A program made the position numbers and the translations under genes. A stretch of DNA of 64,000 nucleotides from Sipunculus nudus (Eukaryota > Annelida > Sipuncula > Golfingiida > Sipunculidae). The notes beneath the pieces were generated by a model. The model saw only the letters and a program-made list of their open reading frames with translations, made no database searches and was not told the DNA's origin. Location: contig CM049313.1 of NCBI GenBank assembly GCA_026874595.1, forward strand, positions 45,348,659 to 45,412,658, written 5' to 3'. Shown piece after piece: positions 46,456 to 58,865 of this stretch (positions within the stretch are counted from its first letter, which is position 1; each line of letters begins with the position of its first letter).

Positions 46456-49400
46456 TTCTCTTTTTCTTTGGTCATTTATCTTTGGCAGGCCTGAATACCC
46501 CAATTCATTTTCATGAAAACTTTTGACAGGACCATTGTGGTTTTCTTGAAAAAAAAATCGCCCATATGACAAAAGATGACCTTTCAGAAATTTGATTGAT
46601 TGAAAGGATTCTACCCAGTGACATACAGACAGTGGGTATAAAAAGAACTACATTTACTAATATTATTAACTGTCTGCTTCCTAAATGATAAGCAAAATGA
46701 TTTTAATAATAAATTTTAAAAAATAGGTCTCTGTTTAACATCATTTGTTGAATTTTTGTTGTTGAAGATTCTCTGTGTATGTTTTATATTGGGCATGAAT
46801 GGAAATATTAAGAAGCATGAATAAAAATATTGCCTCACACTTAGTTCAGAAGTTTATGCATATTAAGTCATCTACCACATTAGGAAATCTGTCACTTGGA
46901 CCTACTTTGTATAATATTCTACTATAATTTGAGGATTTTTGCAAGGTCCCCAAAAAGGCATTACCCTGCTGTTAACTTCGCTTATACATGTCCCCTAAAT
47001 GCCACCAAACTCTCCTCTGCAGAATGATTTTCGGTGGACACTGTCCTTGGGAAAACTTTTGTATTGCTTTTTTAAACTGGACAGTTAATTTCTCCCAATT
47101 TCTCAAAGTAATTCATGGGGCTGACATTTTATATACACAATAAAACCTGGATGTCACAGGGCCCATATTAAAATTTTGGTAAAATTTTAAATGTATTCAA
47201 TAATTTGAGAAGAGATGAGGCAGCTTATGCTAGGCAGCATGTTTAATTAAGACACTTGCAGCAGACAACTATTATTTACCTAATTTTATGTAAAAATTTA
47301 AATTTTATTTTAATAGATTTTAAACACTAAATTTTTACATTATTGTGCTTTGATTAGAGAGAGGTATGGTCATATATGTAACACTCAGGGGTCTTTCCCT
47401 TGGTCTGCCAGCGCCAGATAAATGATATACATGTCATGTATTCGCAGAGTGGTTTTTGGTGTGACTCCTATGAGACAATGGTCAGGTGAGATATGGGAAG
47501 GCATGAACTCTGGCAGCCATTGATATAGATAGATGGTCTGCATGAAAAATATGATAGACTTGTCTGCCGAGAGGTTTAGTTATGAACAGAGGATTAAATT
47601 CATGCCCCAGCCTGTGTCGGTCCAATCTGTCACTCAAGTGAGTAGTTTATCAGATCCTCACAGAGAATTCCAATGTGAGATAAGTTCTGCTCAAGTACAC
47701 CAATACACAGTATCACTTTGATGAGGATAATAAGACAGAAATGGCAAAGCCCTGTTGGGACGCCAAGAATCTTGACAGTTGAATCCATCCAGCTTGGCTT
47801 GGATACAGATCACACAGTTAAACATTGACTCTTTTGAGCTCTTGGTGAAAATAAATCATAGATATAGCGGTGATCACTTAGAAACTCTTTTTTGTGTATG
47901 GAGCAATGAACCACCTCTAACAATTCCAATGTAAACTTTATTTAACAACAACATTTTAATAAACAATTAGTGAAGGTACACTATCCCTTACCTATAAGCA
48001 TATTTATATAAAACAGCTTAGACTTGTAGTCTCTGAACCATACAGGCTTAAAGTGCTGGTGCACTAGCAAACCAGAATGTTGTGGCGGGGAACCATCAGC
48101 CCCAAGCTGTCATGTCCATGCATGTCTTTAAATGATAATATCCAGGTACATGTGCACAAATCTTGCAAGGCCCAAAGCTATAACCTCCTGAATGGACAGA
48201 AGTTCATTTACTTTTGGAAACATGCATTCATTTGATGTTATTGGAGAAAAGCTTAATTATATTTCACATAGCTTAGGTCCACAACACTTCTCTGTTATAT
48301 CTGTTTTGATAGATGTTCGCATGTATGTTCTTAACTTTTCTGGATTAATCAGTTATGTGGTTGTATGAATAAGGAGCCTGATTTCCGGATAGATTTTGTC
48401 ATATGGTTACCAGTTTTGCATTTATACCAGGAGGGTATATGTTCACCCCCCCCTCCCCCCTCCCCCTTCCCTGTTTGTGTGCTTGGGTCTGTCCACAATG
48501 TAATTCATGATTTCTCATGAAATTTTCAGGACATTTGGGAAATGGACCAGTGAATAATTGATTATATTTTGATGTGGATCCAGCACATAATCTGGAACCA
48601 TTCACATCATCAAGGTATAGTCACAAATTTACAGTCACTTATGCATGAATGAACCTTGGAATATGGGCCAAATAAGTGGAAGGAGGAGGCTTGCATTCAT
48701 TAGAATGCAGAATTTAGTACAATGTTTGATATACTAAAAAACAAGCTATACTGACAGCCATATTGTCAAAGGGTTTCCAAAAGCAATTGTTGGATTGATG
48801 TGATTCAAGTTTAATATTAAATAGTTTAAATTTGTTCAGTTTAGGTAGACATTTAATTTTTTACTGTTAAAATTGTCTTAAATGGATTTTTAGGATCCTA
48901 AGTTTTTTTTTTACAATAATGAATCCAAATGACCCTAAATCATAATTGTTAAATGACTAATTTGTGCAGATAAATATATATATGCTGCCGACATAGTCTG
49001 CAAGGTTGCCAAATCAGTCAAACTTAAAGTGTGAGATTCCAAACTTTAGTAGAGTCTGTGAGCCTGCTTTCATGGAAATAAAAAAAAAAAAAAAGTAAAA
49101 AAAAAGGGTGCAGTTGGATGTAAAATTAGTGAAATAGAACTATGAACTAAATTAATAACTCCACAATTTACAATTTGTTGGTAAAAACACGTTCAGTGTA
49201 TGCATAAGCTGTGACATTGCCCATGTTATATAACATTCGAGTAAATGAAAAATTTCTTGGAACTGCATGTACTTATCACATGATTTAAATCAGGTTAACC
49301 TTCACCAGACACAAGTGAACATTATAGCCCTACTGTAGCCTTCTCCTGGTAGTCATATGGGTAAGTCAGTATGTGTGAGACTGGTAGTGTCCCTTTAAGT

Positions 49401-50477
49401 CCTTATAAGCCAGTAGGCAAAGGATAGGTGCATGAGACTTGATCTGGCTTTATTTGTAAGACTTTATTGGGTGTGTGTGCTTTATCAGACTACCATTAAA
49501 TGAGTAATAATTTCACAATATGAAAATAAAGAACAATTTTATACAAGCATGCCTTGTGCCCATTAGGAAAGAGGACTTAATAAATATATAGCTATATTTC
49601 ACCAATTATCTCTTTTTTCTAAATTCCAAATACAGAATCTTGGTAATTTCATTGACTACTGGAGAGTTTTAAGTATTTGAGCAAAAAAGGTCGTGGAGCT
49701 GAACCTGAAAGACGTATTTATATAAACTTGTTGAATCTTAGCAGCAGGTGACTGCTATAGCTGTATACTAAAACTTCATATGCAAAACTGCATTGTGTAA
49801 AAATGCAAAAACCACTGTATAATTTGATGGAACACAAGGATCTTCCCTTACCCCTTACCTGTCTGTCAAGATGCGTGGTGGGTCAGTTTCAAACAGCTTT
49901 TTGAATGAACTGTGGTCTTTCAGGTAATTTGGTGTAGAATAAAACTCTGTGCATTAATCAGTGTAATCTGGTAATCCTCCATGGTGATAACTCTGGGTAT
50001 ACCATTTATAATATGTTTAATTAGCATTGTTACAGAACTCAAGATATATGAGTAAGAATGTCCAATATATCATATATAACTCATTGTACTGCTGACAAAA
50101 TCTAATCACTAACATCACCCCTGGAGTGATGTACTAAATAGATGCACTACCAGGGTGCCATGTTAGCCGGAATATTCATTATGTGGAGTGTCCTGTCAGG
50201 CATGGCAAGTGCCTAACTCTGGTCAATTCATAGGAGTTAATCCATGTCCCTATCATGCACAATAGAGGTTTTCTAGTGTGGCATGTGCTTGTATGTCTAA
50301 TAGCCTGGTTACTGTACTTGATCATATTCAGGTCTAATGTGTTGTCTGGCCACAGTGGTCATGTACAAGTACCACTTGTCCACCCCTCAAACATTTAGGT
50401 CTACAGTTCTATTAAGAGCATATAATTTACCATAAAGCTAAACATGATTAAATGATCGGCTAAGAAAAAGTGTAAAT
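46456..50477. other. 4 kb without recognised gene or repeat family
   Basis: The longest stretch in the window free of the named families. It holds a C-rich tract (48446-48472), a poly-A run (49081-49104) and short frames only. 47533-47721 (62 codons) has a fairly protein-like composition but no motif. It could be intron or intergenic sequence. Confidence 0.5.
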
Positions 50478-50589
50478 TTAAAGGGGCCAAATCACCTATC
50501 TGACCTTTATCAACTAAAGTAATCCCTTTGAGCTTTTACAAAAGTATGCAAGAAAATATGGATATGGCACCACACAGGCTGCTTGTTTT

Positions 50590-52990
50590 TTAGCTCAGCT
50601 GACTATAAGTCATCTGAGCTATAGTTGTGGTCCATTGTCCATCGTCCGTCCGTCCTGATGTCTGAATCTGAAGTTTGGCAAACAGTTAGATGTCCCCAAA
50701 AACTCCTACCATGCCGAAAATTGGGTCAATAGGACTTCGTTCCTTCGAGATATTGAGGAAAAACCTCAATTTTTATGCCCCCGCCATAAAAATGGCCGGG
50801 GCATATAGTTTTACCTATGTCCGTCATTCTGTCATTCCGAAATCAAACAGTTGTACAGACTTTTTTTCGCAATGCCTGCAGATATTGGCCTGATTTTTGG
50901 TGTGTGGGCAGATAATGACCAGTTACAGATCAAGTTCGCATTTTGTCCCAGTTGACCTACTTTTGACCGTTTTACGGCTCTTGAACATAGAAAATTTCAT
51001 GAAAAATAGAAATTTTCATGACAAACACACATGTACGGATTTTTTTTCGCAATGCCTACAGATATTGACCTGATTTTTGGTGTGTTGGCAGATAATGACC
51101 AGTTACAGATCGAGTTCCAGTTTCGTCCCGGTTGACCTACTTTTGACCATTTAATGGCTCTTGAACATAGAAAATTTTATGAAAAATATAAATGTTCATG
51201 ACAAATACACATGTACGGACTTTTTTTCACAATGCCTGCAGATATTGGCCTGATTTTTGGTGTGTGGGCAGATAATGACTAGTTGCAGATGGAGTTCGCG
51301 TTTCATCCCAGTTGACCTATTTTTGACCATATGACAGAGATCCTGAACATAGAAAATTTCATGAAAGACAGAAATTTTTATGAAAAATGCACATGTATGG
51401 ACTTTTTTTCACAATGCCTGCAGATACTGGCCTGATTTTTGGTGTGTCGCATGATAATGACTAGTTACAGATCAAGTTTGCATTTTGCCCTTGTTGACCT
51501 ACTTTTAACCATACGACACCTCCCGAACTTAAAAAAATTTTACAAAATTTAACAAATGTTTCTAATTTGCCCCAGGCGGGGGCATTTGTGTCGTTCCAAC
51601 ACATCTAGTTTTATTAGAAATCTATTTTCACACTTCAGGACTGCCTAATATCAAAACCACCCATCTGGTTTTCTTCATATTTACCATAAATATTCCTCTA
51701 TATAGTTCCTATGTACATAAAGGACTTTGTAAAAAAATCAGGAAAGATATTTGGTCACTTAAGACCTAAAGTGTTAAAGGTAGGGACTTTTTTCAGTTAT
51801 ACAGTTTTAATTTATTAAAATTTAATTGAATACCGTAAATTAGATCAAAATCTGTTAAATTTTTTTAATATTGGCAAAAATATAAAATCAGTACCTTAAA
51901 TTTTGCCTAACTTTGTCCACGGCACATTTTTTTCCTGTAAGAACTGTGTATTTAATTTTCACAGCATGTACACATAAGGGTTTAGTATGTTAAAATCTGA
52001 AATTGGAAAATAAAAGCTGCAAAATTCGGCTAGTTATTGATTTTTTTTAGGCTCTTGTATTCCCTTACATTGTCAAGCAGTCCACTTTGGTCACTGTAGG
52101 TCATTCAGTGCAACTCTATGCTCCCACTCTCTATGTTCCTGGGGCTGTCATGTAATCCCATCACTGAGGCAAGCCCTCTCTCTTGTTGAGCTTGATCAGG
52201 CTGTCTGCAGTTAATACCATAAGGAGTCTTTCTCTCTCTCCCCCCCTTCTGTTGACAGACCTGTACTTTAAATAAGGAATCTTATAGTTTCACTTTTTTT
52301 TCAGCAATGAGCAGTAACAACAGAGACCCCTTCCCCCACCCGTCCCTTCAATATACAGGACTAATAAACAAGACAAATCTTACAATTTTAATGTTTAATA
52401 ATTTTTTTTGTTGAGACTTGGACAATTTTGATTTTTTTAAAGAAAAAAATGTTCAGGAATTTGATCCTAAAATTCAAATGTGATAAAATATTAGGATCTA
52501 ATGTAAGTGCTAATTGAAAAGATTTAAGAAGATATAAATACTTTGTAGCATTTCATTCATATCTCTTAAAGTTTGCCGGGTCTTGGTGTGAATAATACTG
52601 TTAAACTTAAAATCAGGAATATTGGTCAATCTTTGTGGGATTAATTTTTAACTCATATGGCCATATATTTGACTTTTGAAGACTTAATTACATTCACACA
52701 TTATTTGTTTATGAAATGTAACTTTTATGTAACACTTACTGTAGGCCCATTTTTCCCCTTGGTGCATCATTAAATAGTTTCAGGCCACAGGTTTCATTTA
52801 TTACACAGTGCATATGCTTTAGCTATGCTCATTATTCTATAATTTACAGAGTTTCATTTTAGCAGGGCCATTTTCTCTTAGCTTTTCAAATGCTAATATA
52901 CATGAAAATCCAAAGAAATAAAAATGTTTTTTAGTTGCTAATATTTTTTTTCCAAAATTCAGCTGAGGGATGTGACCCATGGGTCCCTTG
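50590..52990 (+). repeat. HA-family Helentron-like element, variant copy split by HC
   Basis: Own sequence is 50592-50774 and 51609-52990, about 1.57 kb. The left hairpin is as in other HA copies, but the microsatellite is very short (GTCCGTCCGTCC). The core is clearly diverged from copies 1, 2 and 4, and only one of the two core blocks is present. From about 52050 the sequence differs completely from the other copies and includes a 34-codon open stretch after TTTTTTTTAG. The right end is AGCTGAGGGATGT, the perfect dyad GACCCATGGGTC (52974-52985) and CTTG|TT. It is older than the copy 20 bp downstream, judged by divergence. Confidence 0.85.
50775..51608 (+). repeat. HC-family Helentron-like element, copy 3
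   Basis: The left hairpin is ATGCCCCCGCC-ATAAAAAT-GGCCGGGGCAT, then CCGTCATTCTGTCATTCC and four ~180-bp units. The right end GGCGGGGGCAT is a perfect inverse of the left arm, then GTGTCGTTCCAACAC (one mismatch in the stem) and CTAG|TT. It sits in the T run of its HA host (ACCTCAATTTT|TATTA), whose unfilled form is seen at 32440, 36340 and 53250. 834 bp, complete. Confidence 0.9.
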
Positions 52991-53008
52991 TTTATTATAT
53001 CAACATTT

Positions 53009-55632
53009 TTAGCTCAGCTGACTATAAGTCATCTGAGCTATAGTCGTGGTCCATTGTCCGTCGTCCGTCCGTCTGTCCGTCCGTCCGTCCGTCCGTCCGT
53101 CCGTCCGTCCGTAGATGTGGCACGTTTTGAAACCGTAAGACCTAGGAATCCAAAATTCGGCATAATGTTAGATGTCCCCAAGATCTCCTACCAAGCCGAA
53201 AACTGGGTGTTTGCAACTTCGTTCCTTTGAGAAATTAAGGAAAACCTCAATTTTTTATTAAAAACCTATTTTCACACTTCAGGACTGCCTAATATCAAAA
53301 CCACTCATCTGTTTTACCTCATATTTACCATAAATATTCCTCTATATAGTTCCTATGTACATGCCAGAAATTATGTCTGTATTATTTAATTTAAAAAAGT
53401 TATGGGCCCAAACATAATGCATTTTGTAAAAAATCAGAAAAGATATTTGATCACTTAACACAAAAAATGTTAATGCTATGGACCTTTTTTCCAGTAATAT
53501 AACTTTAATTAATCAAAATTAAATTGTATACCCAAAATTAGATGAAAATCTTTTAAATTTTTTAAAATATTAATAAAAATAAAAAATTGGTACCTTAAAT
53601 TTTGCCCAACTTTGACCATGGCACGTTTTTTTCCTGTAAGTACTGTGGATTTAATTTTCACAGCATGTTTTTGTTAGCGTTTCAACTGTTAACACCAAAA
53701 ATTTGAAACCAGTTGATCAAAAACTGTAGATTTTAATCAATTTTTCAAGCACCATGTAACAAATTGTTTACATCAAGCTAGTGTTATGCAGTTTGCAAGA
53801 GCTCAGCTCCCCAACTTCAGCTCTAAGTTCCTTAAATTCGGCATACAGTTAGATGTCTCCAAAATGCTCTACCATGCCAAGAATTTGGTCACTAGGACAT
53901 TCGAGATATTAATGAAAAACTTCATTTTTCCATTAAAAACCCATTGTTACACTTCAAGACTGCCTAATATCAAAACCACTGATCTGACTTTAATCATAAA
54001 TAATATACATATTTTTCATTCTCTATGCACATGCCAGAATGATGTCAGTATTGTGTAATTGTTTTAAGTTATGGGCCCAAACATAATGCACTTTGTAAAA
54101 AATCAAGAAATATATTTACTCCCTTAACAAGAGCATTGCTGAAGCTAGAGATTTTTTTGTCAGGGATGTAACATTATTTAATCAAGATTCAATTGAATAC
54201 CCAAAATTAGTTCTGAATTTTTCAAATTTTATTTAGTATAAATATAAAATTTGTACCTTAAATTTTGCCAAACTGTGACCATGGCACGTTTGTTTCCCGT
54301 GAGCACTGTTGATATAATTTTCATATCATGCACACATAAGCATTTCAGCTTTTTAGTTTAGAAAGCTGAAAGAAATTGGCCAAAAATTGTAGCTTTTATT
54401 AATGTTTTTTATGAGACCCTGTCAGACTTTGGCTCTCTCCAGCCCCTCTTGAGTCACCTGTATGTTGACCTTGTTGACCTTTCATCAAATTATGCACGCT
54501 TGAGGCGTGGCATACAAGGAATCCAGGCAGCTTATGGCAAGCCACAGTTGATCCAGGTGTCCAACCCAACTCATCTAGTAGTTTTAACCAAGAACATAAC
54601 AAAAAACAATAAATTAATAAATTTTTATTGGTTTTTAATAACAAATTAAAGAAAAATAGAAAAGGAATTTGTTAGTTTATAATAACAGGAAATTAACTTG
54701 CAGTTACTGATGATATAAGAATCTTGTATCGATGGGTAGAATGTCACATATTCCAAATAACACCATGCAGTCACCTATGGCATTTTTCAGTTCAATTTTA
54801 ATGATAAAGAAGTAAATCATATTATTCATTATTAATCATTAGGGATCATATGAAGGAAATTAGACAAAGATGCAGTTGATAATATTAATCTAGATTCCTG
54901 CTGTGTCTAGTGTGTACATTGATGTGAAATTAGTCCAAAATGAATTTTTTACAGTTATTTTTTAATATAAATAAAAGCCATAAAACCAGGTACTTATGAT
55001 CATTATTTAAATGTGTGAATTTTGTATATTCTGGATTCTCAACATCATTGTTTGGTGAAAACTGAATAAATTCCAGACATGGTGCAAAGACTTTGTAATT
55101 GTATTTAAATACGAATATGATTTTGTACTCCATTATAAAATTTCTTGCATAAAGAATGGGAATTCAGGTAAAAATGAAAATATATGAATACTCGTGTAAA
55201 TACTTTCAAAATGTATTCATGAATGCATTCATGAATATATTCTTTAATATTATTTTAATAATCATATCAGTTATATTTAATTTTAAAAAATCATATGATT
55301 CTCTTATTATTTTTAATAAAAATTATATTTGGGACAATATTTGTATTTTTTTTAATAAATAGTTAAACTCATATATTATATTTTCTGCTTATAAGTTATA
55401 TGGCCAAGTCAAAATCTGTGTGACAATAGTACTCCATTTGTTAATAAAATAAATGAAATCAATCCTCTTCCCTGTCTCCAAAGGTACTATCAAAATCATA
55501 CATAAGCTAAACAAGAACAACTCATAATACAGCTTATATTTATTACCACACAAAACCAGCATATGCCTCATTTCTAAATAATATTTTTTTATCATATATA
55601 ACAGCTGAGCGTCGTGACCCATAGGTCCCTTG
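53009..55632 (+). repeat. HA-family Helentron-like element, full copy 4
   Basis: 2.62 kb, with the same ends and block order as the copies at 32199 and 36113 and a long (CCGT)n (about 53060-53112). Unlike those copies it keeps ten extra bases (TGGCATACAA-like, near 54507), which leave a frame open from 54408 to 54646. That frame contains SHLYVDLVDLSSNYARLRRG and ends in the host element's AT-rich part. The right end is CAGCTGAGCG, GACCCATAGGTC and CTTG|TT at 55629-55632. Confidence 0.9.
54408..54590 (+). pseudogene. Possible captured coding fragment inside HA
   Basis: About 60 codons open in one frame (LSDFGSLQPLLSHLYVDLVD, followed by LSSNYARLRRGIQGIQAAYG and KPQLIQVSNPTHLVV), with balanced amino-acid and codon use unlike the AT-rich element around it. 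The HA copies at 33610 and 37505 carry the same segment with a shared 10-bp deletion that breaks the frame. No domain recognised. Helitron-group elements are known to pick up host exons, so capture is a fair reading, but no parent gene is in the window. Confidence 0.35.
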
Positions 55633-55965
55633 TTATAATAAGTGGGGGCCCACCAAAATAATCAAAATAAATTCAACAAGGGCAAGCAGCAAGTCAGAGC
55701 TTGGCAAATGGTGTTTTGCTACAATTAAGTGACCTTTCTCCCTCCACATTTATGGTACCACCTTAGGTTACTTGTTTTTCATGTTTGTCAACAATGCTGT
55801 GTTTACAAATATGTTGTTGATAAACAAGTTCATATATCCTTCACAAAGGCCTTATCAAAGAACTTTTCACAACTAAAATTACCCTTAGATCATTATTCTA
55901 TACACAGAGGAAGCCAGAAATTGCATTAATTCTTTTTCAAAAGGTAGGTGAATGGGCACCTTTAA

Positions 55966-57136
55966 TTTTGATCAGTGGTCCTCATGACCACCATTTCAAA
56001 TGAGTTTTAACTTTTAGATATTGATAACAAACTAATAAAAAACTAGTATTGAATATATGGGCCAGTTGTAGTTAAGTCTAAATTGTATCATTTCATATAC
56101 TAGAATGGTCACCAAGGGTAGCTCCTTGTATTGATCTTAAATTGGGTGTTTAGAATGTTAACAGCCCCTATAAAGGTATTTACATTAAATATTGGTGAAA
56201 CAGAGTATATAATATACGGTAGAGATATACCTATGTCACTTCATTAACTGCTCTAACCATGCACATTGCATTCTTGAAACAGAATCTTTAAACTACGTAC
56301 CTTGTGATCCGTCTCTTAAATTCATTTATAAAGAGACATTACTCAACTGGCTGCCATAAAACCATGAACTTTCTACTCACTTCACAACACATGGCATCAT
56401 GAAGGCATATGGTTACATTAGCATTATATCAGACTTATGCTGTCATGAAAAAAAGTAAAGTTTTTGAAGAAAATGGCTCAGCTGTGTCAGTTAAGGTAAT
56501 TTGAAGATTGCAGAATTATGTTTATTGATTGTATATAGAACCATGCGCAATGTGCTAAGGGCATCATCTGGACTTAATGCTGTATATTAATGACCTCCAT
56601 CAAATGTTCGCCTGGTTAAAAGCTCTATCAAATGGATATTGGAAACATGATGCAAATGAAATTTGTGTATGACACAGCTGTGATTGTATAGTCTACATAT
56701 ATATAGACACATCAGTTGAGTCTTTTGCATGGGCCTAAATGATTTCTGCTGCCAAACTGAAACCATTTAGCTAAGGAATGGTTTGCAGCAATAGCTTTAT
56801 TATCATCTCAGTACCTCGCTCACCAAATCTCCAAATATTGCTCCCTGATTGGTTTGATTTTTATGTGGTCATTTTTTAATGTATCTGCTTCCTCAAGAAG
56901 TTTAGGATTGATTGTTATTTATAAAAAAAAGCACCATCATAGGTGATTTCAGCTTACCAGAATTGAGTATATTCATCAAATAAAGTGATTTTCTAAGCTT
57001 TTGTAAATTTCTTATTATCAGAGTTTATCATGCATATTATGTATGTTGAAACTAGATCAATTTTGTTTAAATTATTCAACATTATTTAAAAATAAGTTAA
57101 AGTCAAAACATAAGAAAGTTAGAAATTCTCTACCAA
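55966..57136. other. No gene recognised
   Basis: AT-rich with stops in all frames; no similarity to the named families noticed. Confidence 0.5.
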
Positions 57137-57720
57137 CAAGGGCAGCACAAAGCAGAGAATCCCCTCAAACGGGAGCATAATTATACTGGGTGTATTACAC
57201 AGTGTGATAATGAGGAGGGCAACTCTGTGACCTTGACCTTTAACCTCTTACTCATCTGTGGGTGGGTGATCAAGCCTTGTGTGAAAGATGAAAGGTTTTG
57301 GTCAAATGGTTTGGCTTAAAATGGGTCCACAAGCTTTTTCAAGAGGTTGGCCCAGTGGCCTTTCCCTTTGACCTAGTGACCTCAAAATCAATAGGGTTCT
57401 TCATGTTTTTTTGGGGGGGGGGTGTCGAGTGAGCCATATGTGAATGATGAAAGGTTATGGTCAAATGGTTTCGCTGGATATATGTCTACAAGCTTTTTCA
57501 AGAAGTGGATTCTGTGGCCTTGACCTTTGACCAAGTTACCTCAAAATTGAAAGGGTTCCTTATCTGTTGGTGAGTGAGCTATATATTTAAGGTGAAAGGT
57601 TTTGGTCAAAGGGTTTTGCTTAAATACCATCCATAATCCAGTTTGAGATGGACAGACAGACAGATGGACACATGAGCAGAGGTGTTACTTTATCCCTTCC
57701 TGCAACTTTGTAGTAAGAGG
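57137..57720 (-). repeat. HF-family element, copy 3, reversed
   Basis: Read on the minus strand it starts CTACAAAGTTGCAGGAAGGG, then a CTGTCTGTCTGTCC microsatellite. Three ~155-bp units follow (GTTTGACCATAACCTTTCAT type, at plus-strand 57290, 57447 and 57595). It finishes with CACACTGTGTAATACACCCA, CTCCCGTTTGAGGGG and CTCTGCTTTG, and ends in CTTG|TTGG (plus-strand 57137-57140). The CTTG|TT end ties HF to the HA-HE group. A poly-G run near 57413 interrupts one unit. Confidence 0.85.
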
Positions 57721-58339
57721 ATAATAAAACATGCAACCTGGAACGTTTTACCTGCATGTTGGTTATTTATGCTTGATATATCATAATCAGTAACCACAGT
57801 AACCACTCAAATGAATGCAAATGTAGATTTAACCAGTTCCAAAGCAGTCACATAATTAAGGTCTAGTCAAGTGCCCAAAGCCCAAAAACAATGTCCTGTT
57901 CTGAGGTTTAAATATATGATATATAAAGCAAAAATATTTGGGACCATGAGAAAGTTTTTTGAGATTATAGCAAGGATGTCATTAGAGACAACCTAAAGTA
58001 TTCATATAGCATGTGTACTATGAGAACATTAATAATTGTTAGTTAAGTTGTACCGGAGCAGTAGTTTGGGTAATATTAAGGAAGAACTATAACACACTAT
58101 ACACACGCTCACAAGTTTGTTTGATGATAAGTCAGTGACATAATGATAAGGTTTAACTAGAAAGAAGTTAGCCACTCAGGATGTTACTATTCATTAGATA
58201 TGTAATCAGTCATAACCAGCATCGTTAACCAGCATCCTCTGCTTCCTCTATAGTACTACTAAAGTTAGGTTTGGTAATATATCTGCAACCGTTGTGTCAA
58301 CTTGAATAGAATGTGTTAAATTGTCACTACTTGGTAGAG
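57721..58339. other. No gene recognised
   Basis: AT-rich unassigned sequence between HF and the polypurine tract. Confidence 0.5.
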
Positions 58340-58865
58340 CAGAGAAGAAAGGAAAGATGATAAGACTGAAGAGAGCAGAGGATAGAAACATGAATGTAGG
58401 AGAGAAAGAAGAGAAGAGAAAAGAGATGAAAAGGAAGAGGGGATAGAAGAGTGGAAAGAAGAGTAGGAAGAACGGAAGAGAAGACAAAAGAGATAAAGAA
58501 GAACAGGAAAAAAAGAGATAAGGGAAGAGAAGAAAGAGAGGAGAGACAATGAAGAAAGGGGGAAGAGAAGAAAGAAGTTTGAAGAAGAAAGAGAGGAAAG
58601 GAAGGAAGGAAAAAGAACAGATAAGAATTGAGGAAAGAAAATTAGGGAAGAAAGGAAGGAAGAAAATATGGAAGGAAGAAGAGATGAGAGCAAAAATGAA
58701 GGAAGATAGGAAATAATAGAAGTGAAGAGAGGAAAGAAGAAAAGGAAAAAGAGGTAACAGAAGAGAGGAGTGGAAATAATAAAGGTACAGAGGGCAAGAA
58801 AAAAAGAAGAGAAGACAGAGCAAAAGAAAGAAAAAAAGAAAAGAGAGGAGAGAAAAAAGCAAGCA
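58335..58865. repeat. ~530-bp polypurine tract on the plus strand
   Basis: Built of GAAGA, GAGA, GGAAGGAA and AAAAGA variants with only scattered pyrimidines, so no simple period. The complementary strand is polypyrimidine and therefore open in several frames (including a 227-codon Leu/Phe/Ser frame at 58248-58931), which is an artefact. Such tracts can form triplex (H-DNA) structures and often cause assembly and polymerase trouble. Confidence 0.95.

Larger units (their letters stand above)
50478..55965 (+). mobile_element. R6 TIR transposon split by two HA elements
   Basis: Own sequence is 50478-50591, 52991-53010 and 55633-55965. TTAA flanks it at 50478-50481 and 55962-55965. The inverted ends are AAAGGGGCCAAATCACCTAT and, reversed from the right, AAAGGTGCCCATTCACCTAC. 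Removing the two HA elements restores the order seen in the unbroken copy at 25178 (…CAGGCTGCTTGTTT…ATATCAA…ATAATAWGTGGGG…CCAAAATAATCAAAA…). Only 20 bp of R6 lies between the two HA insertions. It is the outermost layer of this nest. Confidence 0.85.
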
